DNA from: Nitrosopumilus oxyclinae
GTDB lineage: Archaea > Thermoproteota > Nitrososphaeria > Nitrososphaerales > Nitrosopumilaceae
Direction: 5' to 3'
NCBI RefSeq assembly: GCF_013407165.1
Contig: NZ_CP026994.1
Span: forward strand, 1,082,187-1,146,186
DNA length: 64,000 nucleotides
The stretch's first letter is position 1, and the number at the start of each line of letters is the position of its first letter. A program made the translations under genes and the position numbers. Positions 51,568 to 63,522 of the stretch are shown here, piece after piece. The notes beneath the pieces are model-generated. The model saw nothing but the letters and a program-made list of their open reading frames with translations. It had not been told where the DNA came from and did not search any database.

Positions 51568-53162
51568 TCTATTGTCACTGTGACATATTTGCTAATTGCA
51601 ACATCAGATAATTGTGCACCTACTAGAACTTTGTATGTCCCAGGAATTGCATCGTCTGCAGTATTAATGATAAGTGAAATTGGACGAGGGGCATCTGAAT
51701 CAAGTTGGAATGTTTTTGGCGCATCAATTAATTCGATATTCAAAAAATCATGTGTTGAAGATAAAATTAATGAAACGCCAAGTAGATCTTTTTGAGACAA
51801 AGAAGACACAACAAAGTCAATAGGTTTTGAATTTCCAGGGGTGGTGATTATAGAAGATGAAGATAATTGTATTTCCAATGGTAATGGAATAGAGGTGTCA
51901 ACTACTCCAATATTGTTTTCTGCCCATTCAGTAAACCAAATTTTTTCACCATCAATAGTAAAATCAAAGATTTGAGCAACACCGCAATCAGCCAACATCA
52001 TACCGGTTCCAGGGTCACAATCAGCCCAGTTTGGATTCTTTGAAGGAACATGATATTCAACAAGTGATTGAGATTTGGGATCCATTACAGAGATATTATT
52101 TGCAGTTTGTTCATTGAAGATGATTCTACCTTGGTTATCGGATTCAATCCAATAAGGTCTGGATATAGGCGTCTTTACAACGCCTGTCTGATTACCATAT
52201 GTGCTCAACATAGGATCAGATGTCACATATTGTACGAAACTCTCAGTCATAGGATCGAAATTAAAGAACGATGATGATGTTGTATCAGCCATCCAAATTG
52301 TTCCATCATCTGCTGCTGCAATACCATTAGGAGTAAGAAGGGTTACAGGTAATCGGTATATTTCAATAAAGTCAATTAATGGAAGAAATTTTTCATTCGA
52401 AGTTGCAACAGCGTTAAGGTAACTATTTTGATCAAACTTTACTAAAACTCCTCCTTGCTGATACAACCAATTAGTATACCAGACATTATCATTTGCATCA
52501 ACTGCAAAGTCTGCAGTTACAGAGTCATTGGTTGGAGATGGGATACTAAGATAATTTACTTCCTCACCGGATTGATTAGGATCTAAAAATGTGAGTTTGT
52601 TTCCAGTAAAATCATTTATTATTATTTGAGAACCATCAACTAGTAGTTTTTGAGGTAATGAATCCCCTTCAGACGGATAAGATAATCTATCATAGGTCTC
52701 ATCAATAGTTGAGAATTTCCATATGGAATCATAAGATTCATCAGTGTACCATATAGAACCATCAGGTGCATAGTCCATTCCCCACATCATTGAGCGTCCA
52801 CCTTGAGGCCACATTGGATTTTCATATTCAGTAAATGTTTTTGAGTTAGGATCAAACTTTGAAATTTTACCAGTATTAGTTTGAGCAAACCACACATTTC
52901 CATCATAATCAGTTATAATTGCAAGTGGATTTGTACATAAGGTTGGAATTGAATATTCTTGAACATAATTTGTAGACTGGGCATTACTTGAACCGCAAAA
53001 TTGTGCACGTTGCTCATCTGGGAAATTATCAGCAGGAGTTCCAGTAACTGAAACTTCTGGAGAGTCAGTACCTGGATCAATTCCAGGCAATGTCAGCAAT
53101 ACAGTAGATGAAAGTAAAATGAATCCGAAAAATATGGTAACTATAACACCTTTTTTCTTCAT
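51564..53162 (-). CDS. Exported Vgb/streptogramin-lyase-like beta-propeller
   Basis: 532 aa. Signal segment VIVTIFFGFILLSSTVLL, then seven-bladed propeller repeats with the Vgb-type motif DxxGNVWFAQT, APDGSIWYTDES, DANDNVWYTNWL, ADDGTIWMADT and GEKIWFTEWAENNIGVVD. The C-terminal 90 residues form an Ig-like domain. Relatives bind or cleave small molecules, but lyase activity cannot be inferred. Likely surface-exposed. Overlaps truD by 4 nt. Confidence 0.88.
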   Translation of the reverse strand: MKKKGVIVTIFFGFILLSSTVLLTLPGIDPGTDSPEVSVTGTPADNFPDEQRAQFCGSSNAQSTNYVQEYSIPTLCTNPLAIITDYDGNVWFAQTNTGKISKFDPNSKTFTEYENPMWPQGGRSMMWGMDYAPDGSIWYTDESYDSIWKFSTIDETYDRLSYPSEGDSLPQKLLVDGSQIIINDFTGNKLTFLDPNQSGEEVNYLSIPSPTNDSVTADFAVDANDNVWYTNWLYQQGGVLVKFDQNSYLNAVATSNEKFLPLIDFIEIYRLPVTLLTPNGIAAADDGTIWMADTTSSSFFNFDPMTESFVQYVTSDPMLSTYGNQTGVVKTPISRPYWIESDNQGRIIFNEQTANNISVMDPKSQSLVEYHVPSKNPNWADCDPGTGMMLADCGVAQIFDFTIDGEKIWFTEWAENNIGVVDTSIPLPLEIQLSSSSIITTPGNSKPIDFVVSSLSQKDLLGVSLILSSTHDFLNIELIDAPKTFQLDSDAPRPISLIINTADDAIPGTYKVLVGAQLSDVAISKYVTVTIE

Positions 53163-53208
53163 ATTAGAAAAAATATTGAGCCTTGTTATATCTTATTCCA
53201 AGTAATTG

Positions 53209-53562
53209 TTATAATAATTTCAGATCCCCTGTTATTTTATCAATCAAGTTTTCAGGAGCAGGACCAATTGAGATGCATGTTGTAGTGCCAGGAGCCAACT
53301 GAGTGTGGCCAGCATCAGACACTTCAGACCAAGGTAGATTCAAATCAATTGCATGGCGTTTTACCTCTTGCAATTCTTTAATTCCAGACACTTTGACTAC
53401 CACTTTTTCTTGTCCACCCCACCATTTTTGATACCATTCAGGGTGAGATTTTCTAACATGTTCTGCACCAAGCACACATGCATGACCCACTTGGGCTGCA
53501 ATTTTGCCTTTACCCATATCTAGATCAGTTCTAACTACAATTACCTGTTTGATGTCTCCCAC
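53209..53562 (-). CDS. pth2: Peptidyl-tRNA hydrolase, Pth2 type
   Basis: 117 aa. It releases peptides from stalled peptidyl-tRNA. The Pth2 pattern is complete: VVRTDLDMGKGKIAAQVGHA, KVVVKV, and DAGHTQLAPGTTTCISIGPAP. Archaeal/eukaryotic type, cytoplasmic. It lies upstream (on its strand) of the propeller gene with a 46-bp gap. Confidence 0.97.
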   Translation of the reverse strand: MGDIKQVIVVRTDLDMGKGKIAAQVGHACVLGAEHVRKSHPEWYQKWWGGQEKVVVKVSGIKELQEVKRHAIDLNLPWSEVSDAGHTQLAPGTTTCISIGPAPENLIDKITGDLKLL

Positions 53563-53622
53563 AAGTAAGCTTGAAAATGGTAAAATGAAAGTCTTTTGAA
53601 TTTGGATTAATCTGAATTACGT

Positions 53623-54261
53623 TTAGAGATCTTTGCTTAATTCAAGACGATTTACATCAGTCTTTTCTTCCTCAGTTGATTTCTCTGTGGTGTCATCAGT
53701 CTTTTCTTCCTCAGTTGATTTCTCTGTGGTGTCATCAGTCTTTTCTTCCTCAGTTGATTTCTCTGTGGTGTCGTCAGTTGATTTCTCTGTGGTGTCATCA
53801 GTTGATTTCTCTGTGGTGTCATCAGTTGATTTCTCTGTGGTGTCATCAGTTGATTTCTCTGTGGTGTCATCAGTTGATTTCTCTGTGGTGTCATCAGTCT
53901 TTTCTTCCTCAGTTGATTTCTCTGTGGTGTCATCAGTCTTTTCTTCCTCAGTTGATTTCTCTGTGGTGTCATCAGTCTTTTCTTCCTCAGTTGATTTCTC
54001 TGTGGTGTCGTCAGTCTTTTCTTCCTCAGTTGATTTCTCTGTGGTGTCGTCAGTTGATTTCTCTGTGGTGTCATCAGTTGATTTCTCTGTGGTGTCATCA
54101 GTTGATTTCTCTGTGGTGTCGTCAGTTGATTTCTCTGTGGTGTCGTCAGTTGATTTCTCTGTGGTGTCGTCAGTCTTTTCTTCCTCAGTTGATTTCTCTG
54201 TGGTGTCATCAGTCTTTTCTTCCTCAGTTGATTTCTCTGTGGTGTCGTCAGTCTTTTCTTT
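53623..54261 (-). CDS. Giant surface protein, C-terminal segment (after third frameshift)
   Basis: Continues the giant leftward gene once one extra T (54259-54261) is removed. Composed of TDDTTEKS units mixed with TEEEK spacers, ending with the non-repeat tail TDVNRLELSKDL. No C-terminal membrane segment or sorting signal is visible, so attachment must come from elsewhere or the product is released. The open frame extends upstream only as out-of-frame repeat (Pro/Gln/Arg-rich), which is not expected to be the real product. Confidence 0.6.
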   Translation of the reverse strand, partial: KEKTDDTTEKSTEEEKTDDTTEKSTEEEKTDDTTEKSTDDTTEKSTDDTTEKSTDDTTEKSTDDTTEKSTDDTTEKSTEEEKTDDTTEKSTEEEKTDDTTEKSTEEEKTDDTTEKSTEEEKTDDTTEKSTDDTTEKSTDDTTEKSTDDTTEKSTDDTTEKSTDDTTEKSTEEEKTDDTTEKSTEEEKTDDTTEKSTEEEKTDVNRLELSKDL

Positions 54262-54390
54262 CCTCAGTTGATTTCTCTGTGGTGTCGTCAGTCTTTTCTT
54301 CCTCAGTTGATTTCTCTGTGGTGTCGTCAGTTGATTTCTCTGTGGTGTCGTCAGTTGATTTCTCTGTGGTGTCATCAGTCTTTTCTTCTA
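53660..54390 (-). repeat. 24-bp/39-bp tandem coding repeat (TDDTTEKS)
   Basis: Units of 24 bp encode TDDTTEKS; longer 39-bp units add TEEEK. There are more than 20 copies in mixed order with few base changes, chiefly a third-position swap in the Asp codon (GTC/ATC on the + strand). All possible frames stay open across most of it. A copy near 54260 carries the extra base that breaks the gene. Confidence 0.93.
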
Positions 54391-57300
54391 CGACATCAAT
54401 CATAGCGTCATTTACTACTTGAACGGTTCTGATTTGCTCCTCTGCTGGAAGTGCCAAGGAATCAGATACATTGTATGTTACTGTGTAGTTTCCAAGTATA
54501 GCAGTGTTTACTGCTGTAGAGTTTATCACAATAGAGCCGCTGATGTCTCCGTCCTCAAGGTCTGTTGCAGTGGCATTGAGTTCAGTGTAATCACCATCTA
54601 GTGTAATTATTTGTGGGTTTGTTCCATTTAGCACAATTACGGGTGCTGTGTTGACATCAATGATAACATCATTTTGAGATTTTAGATCTACATTTTCATC
54701 TTCAGTCTTTTCTTCTTCAGATGATTCTTCAGATGATTCTTCAGATGATTCTTCAGATGATTCTTCAGATGATTCTTCAGATGATTCTTCAGATGATTCT
54801 TCAGATGATTCTTCAGATGATTCTTCAGATGATTCTTCAGATGATTCTTCAGATGATTCTTCAGATGATTCTTCAGATGATTCTTCAGATGATTCTTCAG
54901 ATGATTCTTCTACAAGATCATCAATTAATTCTGATTTAATTGCTGCAGTGGTAAATTCAGATATCTGAGAATCTAGACTATCTAAAATATTTAAAACAGC
55001 GACAATTGTCCATGCTTTTTCATAACTGTGAATTGCCTTGTCATATTTACCGTCATCCTCATAATCTAGACCTTTCTCAAAGTTATCAACTGCCTTTTGG
55101 ATTAATTTTGTGAATTTTCCATCAGTGTTTGCTGCTTGGGCTTGAGATATTGCATTTTCTGCAAATGTCTTATCAATTAGAGTGATCTGATCAATTATTT
55201 CTTGAATAAAGTTTAGGAATGATTCAGACTCTTTGTCTTGTTTTATAATATTCATTAATCTCTTTACAGCTTTTTCTTCTTCATGGATTGAATGCTTTCC
55301 TTGTTTTGGATCTAGTGTATTTTCATCTATCCAGTATTTCTGATCAAGACTTTTCTTGACGTCCTGTACTGCCCTATCAATACGCTTAACAGTTTGTTGT
55401 GATTCAGCTGAGGATTTTAGATTCTTTAATTCATCAATTATTGCTTGTTTTTGTTGCTGAACTGTTTGAACAGAAGATACATCATTAATTCCAACACTAA
55501 CTGTATCTGGATCAGATGAGGCACCTTCATCATCAGTTACAACTAGTGAGAAGACAAGTGTCTCACCTGGGGATTCTACTAAAGGTGCTGTGAATGTTGG
55601 GGAAGATGCAGTTACATCAGATAAGATAATTCCTGTGGGGGCAGTCCATGCATATGATATGATTGTTCCATCAGAGTCAGATGATCCCGTTGAAAGTAAT
55701 GTGACAATTACACCTTCATCAGCTGGATTTGGTGTTGCGCTAGCCTTTGCTGTTGGAGGATTATTGGCACTTTCTTCAATTGTTATGTTTTTAGTTGATT
55801 CATTGTTGCTTGGGTTTGGATCACTCTCATCTGCTGAAACTGTTGCAGTGTTGGATATTACTCCAGACACTCCAGAATTAACTAGTGTGGTAATTGTGAT
55901 GGTTTCATCTGATCCTGCAGGTAGTGAACTAAAGTCACATGTTACAGCATTACCGGACAATGTACATTCTGGTGATGGTGAAACACTTTGTCCTGTAACT
56001 TGTGATGGTAAGACATCAGAGACGATGACATTGGTTGCAGCGTCTGGTCCATTGTTATCAATTTCTAGTGTATAGTTAATGATTGATTGTTCAGATGGAA
56101 TTTCGTATTCGATGTGTAGTAATGGAGCTTTGTTTGGATTAGTTTCATATGAGATAGCATCTCTGTCAGCACTTCCACTATCTTCTTCAACAATTATTGC
56201 AATAGAGTTTCCACTGTTCCAACCATTTCTGTCAACTACCTCTTGAATTAGTGCAGTAATGTCAGGAGTCTGTTGTGGTGCACCTGCAGTTCCTTCTCCA
56301 ATCCAGTCAGGAATTATCCAGCTGACAGAAGCTGAAGTTGTAGGTCTAGAAGAGATATTCTCATCCTGGTTGGTAAAGGTTTGTGGATTATCAGAATCTT
56401 GGGCAAATATCTTTACTTTGGCATATCCTGTATCCTCATCATCTTCGGTTGTAAATTGTACATATGCATTGGTGATTGTTGCACCATCTGGAATTTCAAT
56501 TCCATTGAATCTCATACCGACATATTCTTCTTCATTTAGATCAAGGTCGCTAGAGTTTAGTGATACATCTTCATCATCATCTTCTTCTGCATCATCAGTA
56601 CCAGTTGCTACTCGAACATCAATTACTCCAGTAGTACCACCAGATGTGATTAATTCTCCAGACTTTACTATGGATACGTCAGCGTCATTTCCTAATGAAA
56701 CTACGGTAATTGTAATTGTTTCAAAGTCATCTAGTGATGGTGTTCCATCATCAGTTACTCTTACTGTAACAGTAAATGTTCCAATAGTAGTTGGAGTCCA
56801 TGAGAATTCTCCAGTAAGTGAATCAATTGTTGCACCTGGTGGGGCGCCTGCATCAAGTGAGAATGTTAGTGATTGAGGGGGCACTTCTGCATCAGTTGCA
56901 GTTGCAGTAAATGTCAATGTGGTAGACTCATCCACTGATTGATCACCAATTGGTGAAAGAACTGGAGTAGTGTTTAGAGTCACTACTGTGATAGTTTGGT
57001 CTGCACTGACAGAGTTGCCTGTTGCATCAGTTGCAGTCCATGTTCTAGTGATTACTTCGATGATGTTTCCAGTTCCTGGAACTGATACATCGCTAAATGT
57101 TACTGTTGGTGCTGGAAGTGCATTATCAGTTGCAGTTGCAAAGCCAGTGTTGGCAGGAGTTGTGTCTGCTGGGAATTCTAATGTTACATCAGCTGGGACT
57201 GTAAGAACTGGGTCTGTGGTATCTTGTATAATGTAAGTTCTAGTAACTGGTGCTGCTGCATTTCCTTGAGCATCAACTGAGTTGTAAGTGATGACGTAGG

Positions 57301-59300
57301 TTCCTGGTGTGCTAGTGTCAACTGAACCAGTTGTGGTGACAGTTGAACCATCATCAGTAGTGACTCCATCTAATAGATCTGGTGATGGTGAGCCAGCTTC
57401 TAGTGTAATGGTATCAGGTGTAACTGTGATGGTTGGTCCTACAGTATCTTGTACTGTGATAGTTTGGTCTGCACTGACAGAGTTGCCTGTTGCATCAGTT
57501 GCAGTCCATGTTCTAGTGATTACTTCGATGATGTTTCCAGTTCCTGGAACTGATACATCGCTAAATGTTACTGTTGGTGCTGGAAGTGCATTATCAGTTG
57601 CAGTTGCAAAGCCAGTGTTGGCAGGAGTTGTGTCTGCTGGGAATTCTAATGTTACATCAGCTGGGACTGTAAGAACTGGGTCTGTGGTATCTTGTATAAT
57701 GTAAGTTCTAGTAACTGGTGCTGCTGCATTTCCTTGAGCATCAACTGAGTTGTAAGTGATGACGTAGGTTCCTGGTGTGCTAGTGTCAACTGAACCAGTT
57801 GTGGTGACAGTTGAACCATCATCAGTAGTGACTCCATCTAATAGATCTGGTGATGGTGAGCCAGCTTCTAGTGTAATGGTATCAGGTGTAACTGTGATGG
57901 TTGGTCCTACAGTATCTTGTACTGTGATAGTTTGGTCTGCACTGACAGAGTTGCCTGTTGCATCAGTTGCAGTCCATGTTCTAGTGATTACTTCGATGAT
58001 GTTTCCAGTTCCTGGAACTGATACATCGCTAAATGTTACTGTTGGTGCTGGAAGTGCATTATCAGTTGCAGTTGCAAAGCCAGTGTTGGCAGGAGTTGTG
58101 TCTGCTGGGAATTCTAATGTTACATCAGCTGGGACTGTAAGAACTGGGTCTGTGGTATCTTGTATAATGTAAGTTCTAGTAACTGGTGCTGCTGCATTTC
58201 CTTGAGCATCAACTGAGTTGTAAGTGATGACGTAGGTTCCTGGTGTGCTAGTGTCAACTGAACCAGTTGTGGTGACAGTTGAACCATCATCAGTAGTGAC
58301 TCCATCTAATAGATCTGGTGATGGTGAGCCAGCTTCTAGTGTAATGGTATCAGGTGTAACTGTGATGGTTGGTCCTACAGTATCTTGTACTGTGATAGTT
58401 TGGTCTGCACTGACAGAGTTGCCTGTTGCATCAGTTGCAGTCCATGTTCTAGTGATTACTTCGATGATGTTTCCAGTTCCTGGAACTGATACATCGCTAA
58501 ATGTTACTGTTGGTGCTGGAAGTGCATTATCAGTTGCAGTTGCAAAGCCAGTGTTGGCAGGAGTTGTGTCTGCTGGGAATTCTAATGTTACATCAGCTGG
58601 GACTGTAAGAACTGGGTCTGTGGTATCTTGTATAATGTAAGTTCTAGTAACTGGTGCTGCTGCATTTCCTTGAGCATCAACTGAGTTGTAAGTGATGACG
58701 TAGGTTCCTGGTGTGCTAGTGTCAACTGAACCAGTTGTGGTGACAGTTGAACCATCATCAGTAGTGACTCCATCTAATAGATCTGGTGATGGTGAGCCAG
58801 CTTCTAGTGTAATGGTATCAGGTGTAACTGTGATGGTTGGTCCTACAGTATCTTGTACTGTGATAGTTTGGTCTGCACTGACAGAGTTGCCTGTTGCATC
58901 AGTTGCAGTCCATGTTCTAGTGATTACTTCGATGATGTTTCCAGTTCCTGGAACTGATACATCGCTAAATGTTACTGTTGGTGCTGGAAGTGCATTATCA
59001 GTTGCAGTTGCAAAGCCAGTGTTGGCAGGAGTTGTGTCTGCTGGGAATTCTAATGTTACATCAGCTGGGACTGTAAGAACTGGGTCTGTGGTATCTTGTA
59101 TAATGTAAGTTCTAGTAACTGGTGCTGCTGCATTTCCTTGAGCATCAACTGAGTTGTAAGTGATGACGTAGGTTCCTGGTGTGCTAGTGTCAACTGAACC
59201 AGTTGTGGTGACAGTTGAACCATCATCAGTAGTGACTCCATCTAATAGATCTGGTGATGGTGAGCCAGCTTCTAGTGTAATGGTATCAGGTGTAACTGTG
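54248..59300 (-). CDS. Giant surface protein, central segment (between second and third frameshifts)
   Basis: The frame is open from about 59300 to 54248; the first usable start inside it is a GTG at 56983. Order after five 468-bp units: a cadherin/He-PIG-like domain (PIGDQSVDESTTLTFTATA, FSWTPTTIGTFTVTV), a CBM-like domain with an acidic loop (AEEDDDEDVSL; YVQFTTEDDEDTGYAKVKIFA), a DUF11 domain (YTLEIDNNGPDAATNVIVSD), a PKD-like domain (ISYAWTAPTGI), a helical domain (about 54915-55490), the SSEE run, a DUF5011-like domain (GDYTELNATATDLEDGDISG) and the TDDTTEKS tail. Cell-surface adhesion or S-layer-linked filament is likely. Confidence 0.82.
54715..54912 (-). repeat. 12-bp tandem coding repeat (SSEE, about 16 units)
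   Basis: Perfect or nearly perfect copies of a 12-bp unit encoding Ser-Ser-Glu-Glu sit between the helical domain and the final Ig-like domain. Expected to be a disordered, highly acidic linker, possibly metal-binding or a phosphorylation target (inference). Copy number should vary between strains by slippage. Confidence 0.95.
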
Positions 59301-62300
59301 AATGGTTGGTCCTACAGTATCTTGTACTGTGATAGTTTGGTCTGCACTGACAGAGTTGCCTGTTGCATCAGTTGCAGTCCATGTTCTAGTGATTACTTCG
59401 ATGATGTTTCCAGTTCCTGGAACTGATACATCGCTAAATGTTACTGTTGGTGCTGGAAGTGCATTATCAGTTGCAGTTGCAAAGCCAGTGTTGGCAGGAG
59501 TTGTGTCTGCTGGGAATTCTAATGTTACATCAGCTGGGACTGTAAGAACTGGGTCTGTGGTATCTTGTATAATGTAAGTTCTAGTAACTGGTGCTGCTGC
59601 ATTTCCTTGAGCATCAACTGAGTTGTAAGTGATGACGTAGGTTCCTGGTGTGCTAGTGTCAACTGAACCAGTTGTGGTGACAGTTGAACCATCATCAGTA
59701 GTGACTCCATCTAATAGATCTGGTGATGGTGAGCCAGCTTCTAGTGTAATGGTATCAGGTGTAACTGTGATGGTTGGTCCTACAGTATCTTGTACTGTGA
59801 TAGTTTTGGTCTGCACTGACAGAGTTGCCTGTTGCATCAGTTGCAGTCCATGTTCTAGTGATTACTTCGATGATGTTTCCAGTTCCTGGAACTGATACAT
59901 CGCTAAATGTTACTGTTGGTGCTGGAAGTGCATTATCAGTTGCAGTTGCAAAGCCAGTGTTGGCAGGAGTTGTGTCTGCTGGGAATTCTAATGTTACATC
60001 AGCTGGGACTGTAAGAACTGGGTCTGTGGTATCTTGTATAATGTAAGTTCTAGTAACTGGTGCTGCTGCATTTCCTTGAGCATCAACTGAGTTGTAAGTG
60101 ATGACGTAGGTTCCTGGTGTGCTAGTGTCAACTGAACCAGTTGTGGTGACAGTTGAACCATCATCAGTAGTGACTCCATCTAATAGATCTGGTGATGGTG
60201 AGCCAGCTTCTAGTGTAATGGTATCAGGTGTAACTGTGATGGTTGGTCCTACAGTATCTTGTACTGTGATAGTTTGGTCTGCACTGACAGAGTTGCCTGT
60301 TGCATCAGTTGCAGTCCATGTTCTAGTGATTACTTCGATGATGTTTCCAGTTCCTGGAACTGATACATCGCTAAATGTTACTGTTGGTGCTGGAAGTGCA
60401 TTATCAGTTGCAGTTGCAAAGCCAGTGTTGGCAGGAGTTGTGTCTGCTGGGAATTCTAATGTTACATCAGCTGGGACTGTAAGAACTGGGTCTGTGGTAT
60501 CTTGTATAATGTAAGTTCTAGTAACTGGTGCTGCTGCATTTCCTTGAGCATCAACTGAGTTGTAAGTGATGACGTAGGTTCCTGGTGTGCTAGTGTCAAC
60601 TGAACCAGTTGTGGTGACAGTTGAACCATCATCAGTAGTGACTCCATCTAATAGATCTGGTGATGGTGAGCCAGCTTCTAGTGTAATGGTATCAGGTGTA
60701 ACTGTGATGGTTGGTCCTACAGTATCTTGTACTGTGATAGTTTGGTCTGCACTGACAGAGTTGCCTGTTGCATCAGTTGCAGTCCATGTTCTAGTGATTA
60801 CTTCGATGATGTTTCCAGTTCCTGGAACTGATACATCGCTAAATGTTACTGTTGGTGCTGGAAGTGCATTATCAGTTGCAGTTGCAAAGCCAGTGTTGGC
60901 AGGAGTTGTGTCTGCTGGGAATTCTAATGTTACATCAGCTGGGACTGTAAGAACTGGGTCTGTGGTATCTTGTATAATGTAAGTTCTAGTAACTGGTGCT
61001 GCTGCATTTCCTTGAGCATCAACTGAGTTGTAAGTGATGACGTAGGTTCCTGGTGTGCTAGTGTCAACTGAACCAGTTGTGGTGACAGTTGAACCATCAT
61101 CAGTAGTGACTCCATCTAATAGATCTGGTGATGGTGAGCCAGCTTCTAGTGTAATGGTATCAGGTGTAACTGTGATGGTTGGTCCTACAGTATCTTGTAC
61201 TGTGATAGTTTGGTCTGCACTGACAGAGTTGCCTGTTGCATCAGTTGCAGTCCATGTTCTAGTGATTACTTCGATGATGTTTCCAGTTCCTGGAACTGAT
61301 ACATCGCTAAATGTTACTGTTGGTGCTGGAAGTGCATTATCAGTTGCAGTTGCAAAGCCAGTGTTGGCAGGAGTTGTGTCTGCTGGGAATTCTAATGTTA
61401 CATCAGCTGGGACTGTAAGAACTGGGTCTGTGGTATCTTGTATAATGTAAGTTCTAGTAACTGGTGCTGCTGCATTTCCTTGAGCATCAACTGAGTTGTA
61501 AGTGATGACGTAGGTTCCTGGTGTGCTAGTGTCAACTGAACCAGTTGTGGTGACAGTTGAACCATCATCAGTAGTGACTCCATCTAATAGATCTGGTGAT
61601 GGTGAGCCAGCTTCTAGTGTAATGGTATCAGGTGTAACTGTGATGGTTGGTCCTACAGTATCTTGTACTGTGATAGTTTGGTCTGCACTGACAGAGTTGC
61701 CTGTTGCATCAGTTGCAGTCCATGTTCTAGTGATTACTTCGATGATGTTTCCAGTTCCTGGAACTGATACATCGCTAAATGTTACTGTTGGTGCTGGAAG
61801 TGCATTATCAGTTGCAGTTGCAAAGCCAGTGTTGGCAGGAGTTGTGTCTGCTGGGAATTCTAATGTTACATCAGCTGGGACTGTAAGAACTGGGTCTGTG
61901 GTATCTTGTATAATGTAAGTTCTAGTAACTGGTGCTGCTGCATTTCCTTGAGCATCAACTGAGTTGTAAGTGATGACGTAGGTTCCTGGTGTGCTAGTGT
62001 CAACTGAACCAGTTGTGGTGACAGTTGAACCATCATCAGTAGTGACTCCATCTAATAGATCTGGTGATGGTGAGCCAGCTTCTAGTGTAATGGTATCAGG
62101 TGTAACTGTGATGGTTGGTCCTACAGTATCTTGTACTGTGATAGTTTGGTCTGCACTGACAGAGTTGCCTGTTGCATCAGTTGCAGTCCATGTTCTAGTG
62201 ATTACTTCGATGATGTTTCCAGTTCCTGGAACTGATACATCGCTAAATGTTACTGTTGGTGCTGGAAGTGCATTATCAGTTGCAGTTGCAAAGCCAGTGT

Positions 62301-63522
62301 TGGCAGGAGTTGTGTCTGCTGGGAATTCTAATGTTACATCAGCTGGGACTGTAAGAACTGGGTCTGTGGTATCTTGTATAATGTAAGTTCTAGTAACTGG
62401 TGCTGCTGCATTTCCTTGAGCATCAACTGAGTTGTAAGTGATGACGTAGGTTCCTGGTGTGCTAGTGTCAACTGAACCAGTTGTGGTGACAGTTGAACCA
62501 TCATCAGTAGTGACTCCATCTAATAGATCTGGTGATGGTGAGCCAGCTTCTAGTGTAATGGTATCAGGTGTAACTGTGATGGTTGGTCCTACAGTATCTT
62601 GTACTGTGATAGTTTGGTCTGCACTGACAGAGTTGCCTGTTGCATCAGTTGCAGTCCATGTTCTAGTGATTACTTCGATGATGTTTCCAGTTCCTGGAAC
62701 TGATACATCGCTAAATGTTACTGTTGGTGCTGGAAGTGCATTATCAGTTGCAGTTGCAAAGCCAGTGTTGGCAGGAGTTGTGTCTGCTGGGAATTCTAAT
62801 GTTACATCAGCTGGGACTGTAAGAACTGGGTCTGTGGTATCTTGTATAATGTAAGTTCTAGTAACTGGTGCTGCTGCATTTCCTTGAGCATCAACTGAGT
62901 TGTAAGTGATGACGTAGGTTCCTGGTGTGCTAGTGTCAACTGAACCAGTTGTGGTGACAGTTGAACCATCATCAGTAGTGACTCCATCTAATAGATCTGG
63001 TGATGGTGAGCCAGCTTCTAGTGTAATGGTATCAGGTGTAACTGTGATGGTTGGTCCTACAGTATCTTGTACTGTGATAGTTTGGTCTGCACTGACAGAG
63101 TTGCCTGTTGCATCAGTTGCAGTCCATGTTCTAGTGATTACTTCGATGATGTTTCCAGTTCCTGGAACTGATACATCGCTAAATGTTACTGTTGGTGCTG
63201 GAAGTGCATTATCAGTTGCAGTTGCAAAGCCAGTGTTGGCAGGAGTTGTGTCTGCTGGGAATTCTAATGTTACATCAGCTGGGACTGTAAGAACTGGGTC
63301 TGTGGTATCTTGTATAATGTAAGTTCTAGTAACTGGTGCTGCTGCATTTCCTTGAGCATCAACTGAGTTGTAAGTGATGACGTAGGTTCCTGGTGTGCTA
63401 GTGTCAACTGAACCAGTTGTGGTGACAGTTGAACCATCATCAGTAGTGACTCCATCTAATAGATCTGGTGATGGTGAGCCAGCTTCTAGTGTAATGGTAT
63501 CAGGTGTAACTGTGATGGTTGG
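56988..63522 (-). repeat. Fourteen tandem 468-bp units (156 residues each)
   Basis: The same landmark recurs at 57309, 57777, 58245, 58713, 59181, 59650, 60119, 60587 and so on to 63395, always 468 bp apart except two steps of 469. Each unit encodes two Ig-like modules: a DUF5011-like one (ITLEAGSPSPDLLDGVTTDD) and a HYR-like one (VPADVTLEFPADTTPANTG). By eye the units are identical in DNA apart from the two single-base insertions, so the array is recently amplified or homogenised, and its copy number in the assembly may be unreliable. Confidence 0.96.
59286..59837 (-). CDS. Giant surface protein, short segment between first and second frameshifts
   Basis: 183 codons covering one 468-bp unit in a frame shifted by one base from its neighbours. 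The extra T at 59804-59807 puts translation into this frame, and the extra A at 59301-59302 takes it out again, reading HSYT and stopping. It has no start of its own in the true product; it is part of the same giant gene. Confidence 0.6.
   Translation of the reverse strand: MQQATLSVQTKTITVQDTVGPTITVTPDTITLEAGSPSPDLLDGVTTDDGSTVTTTGSVDTSTPGTYVITYNSVDAQGNAAAPVTRTYIIQDTTDPVLTVPADVTLEFPADTTPANTGFATATDNALPAPTVTFSDVSVPGTGNIIEVITRTWTATDATGNSVSADQTITVQDTVGPTIHSYT

Noticed and set aside
53633..54422. Long rightward frames opposite the TDDTTEKS repeat
   Set aside because: Short perfect repeats keep all frames open; products are low-complexity (Ser/Val/Phe or Leu/Trp/Cys) with no start context.
54721..54939. 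72-codon rightward frame of repeated MILQ
   Set aside because: Antisense of the 12-bp SSEE repeat; pure low-complexity shadow.
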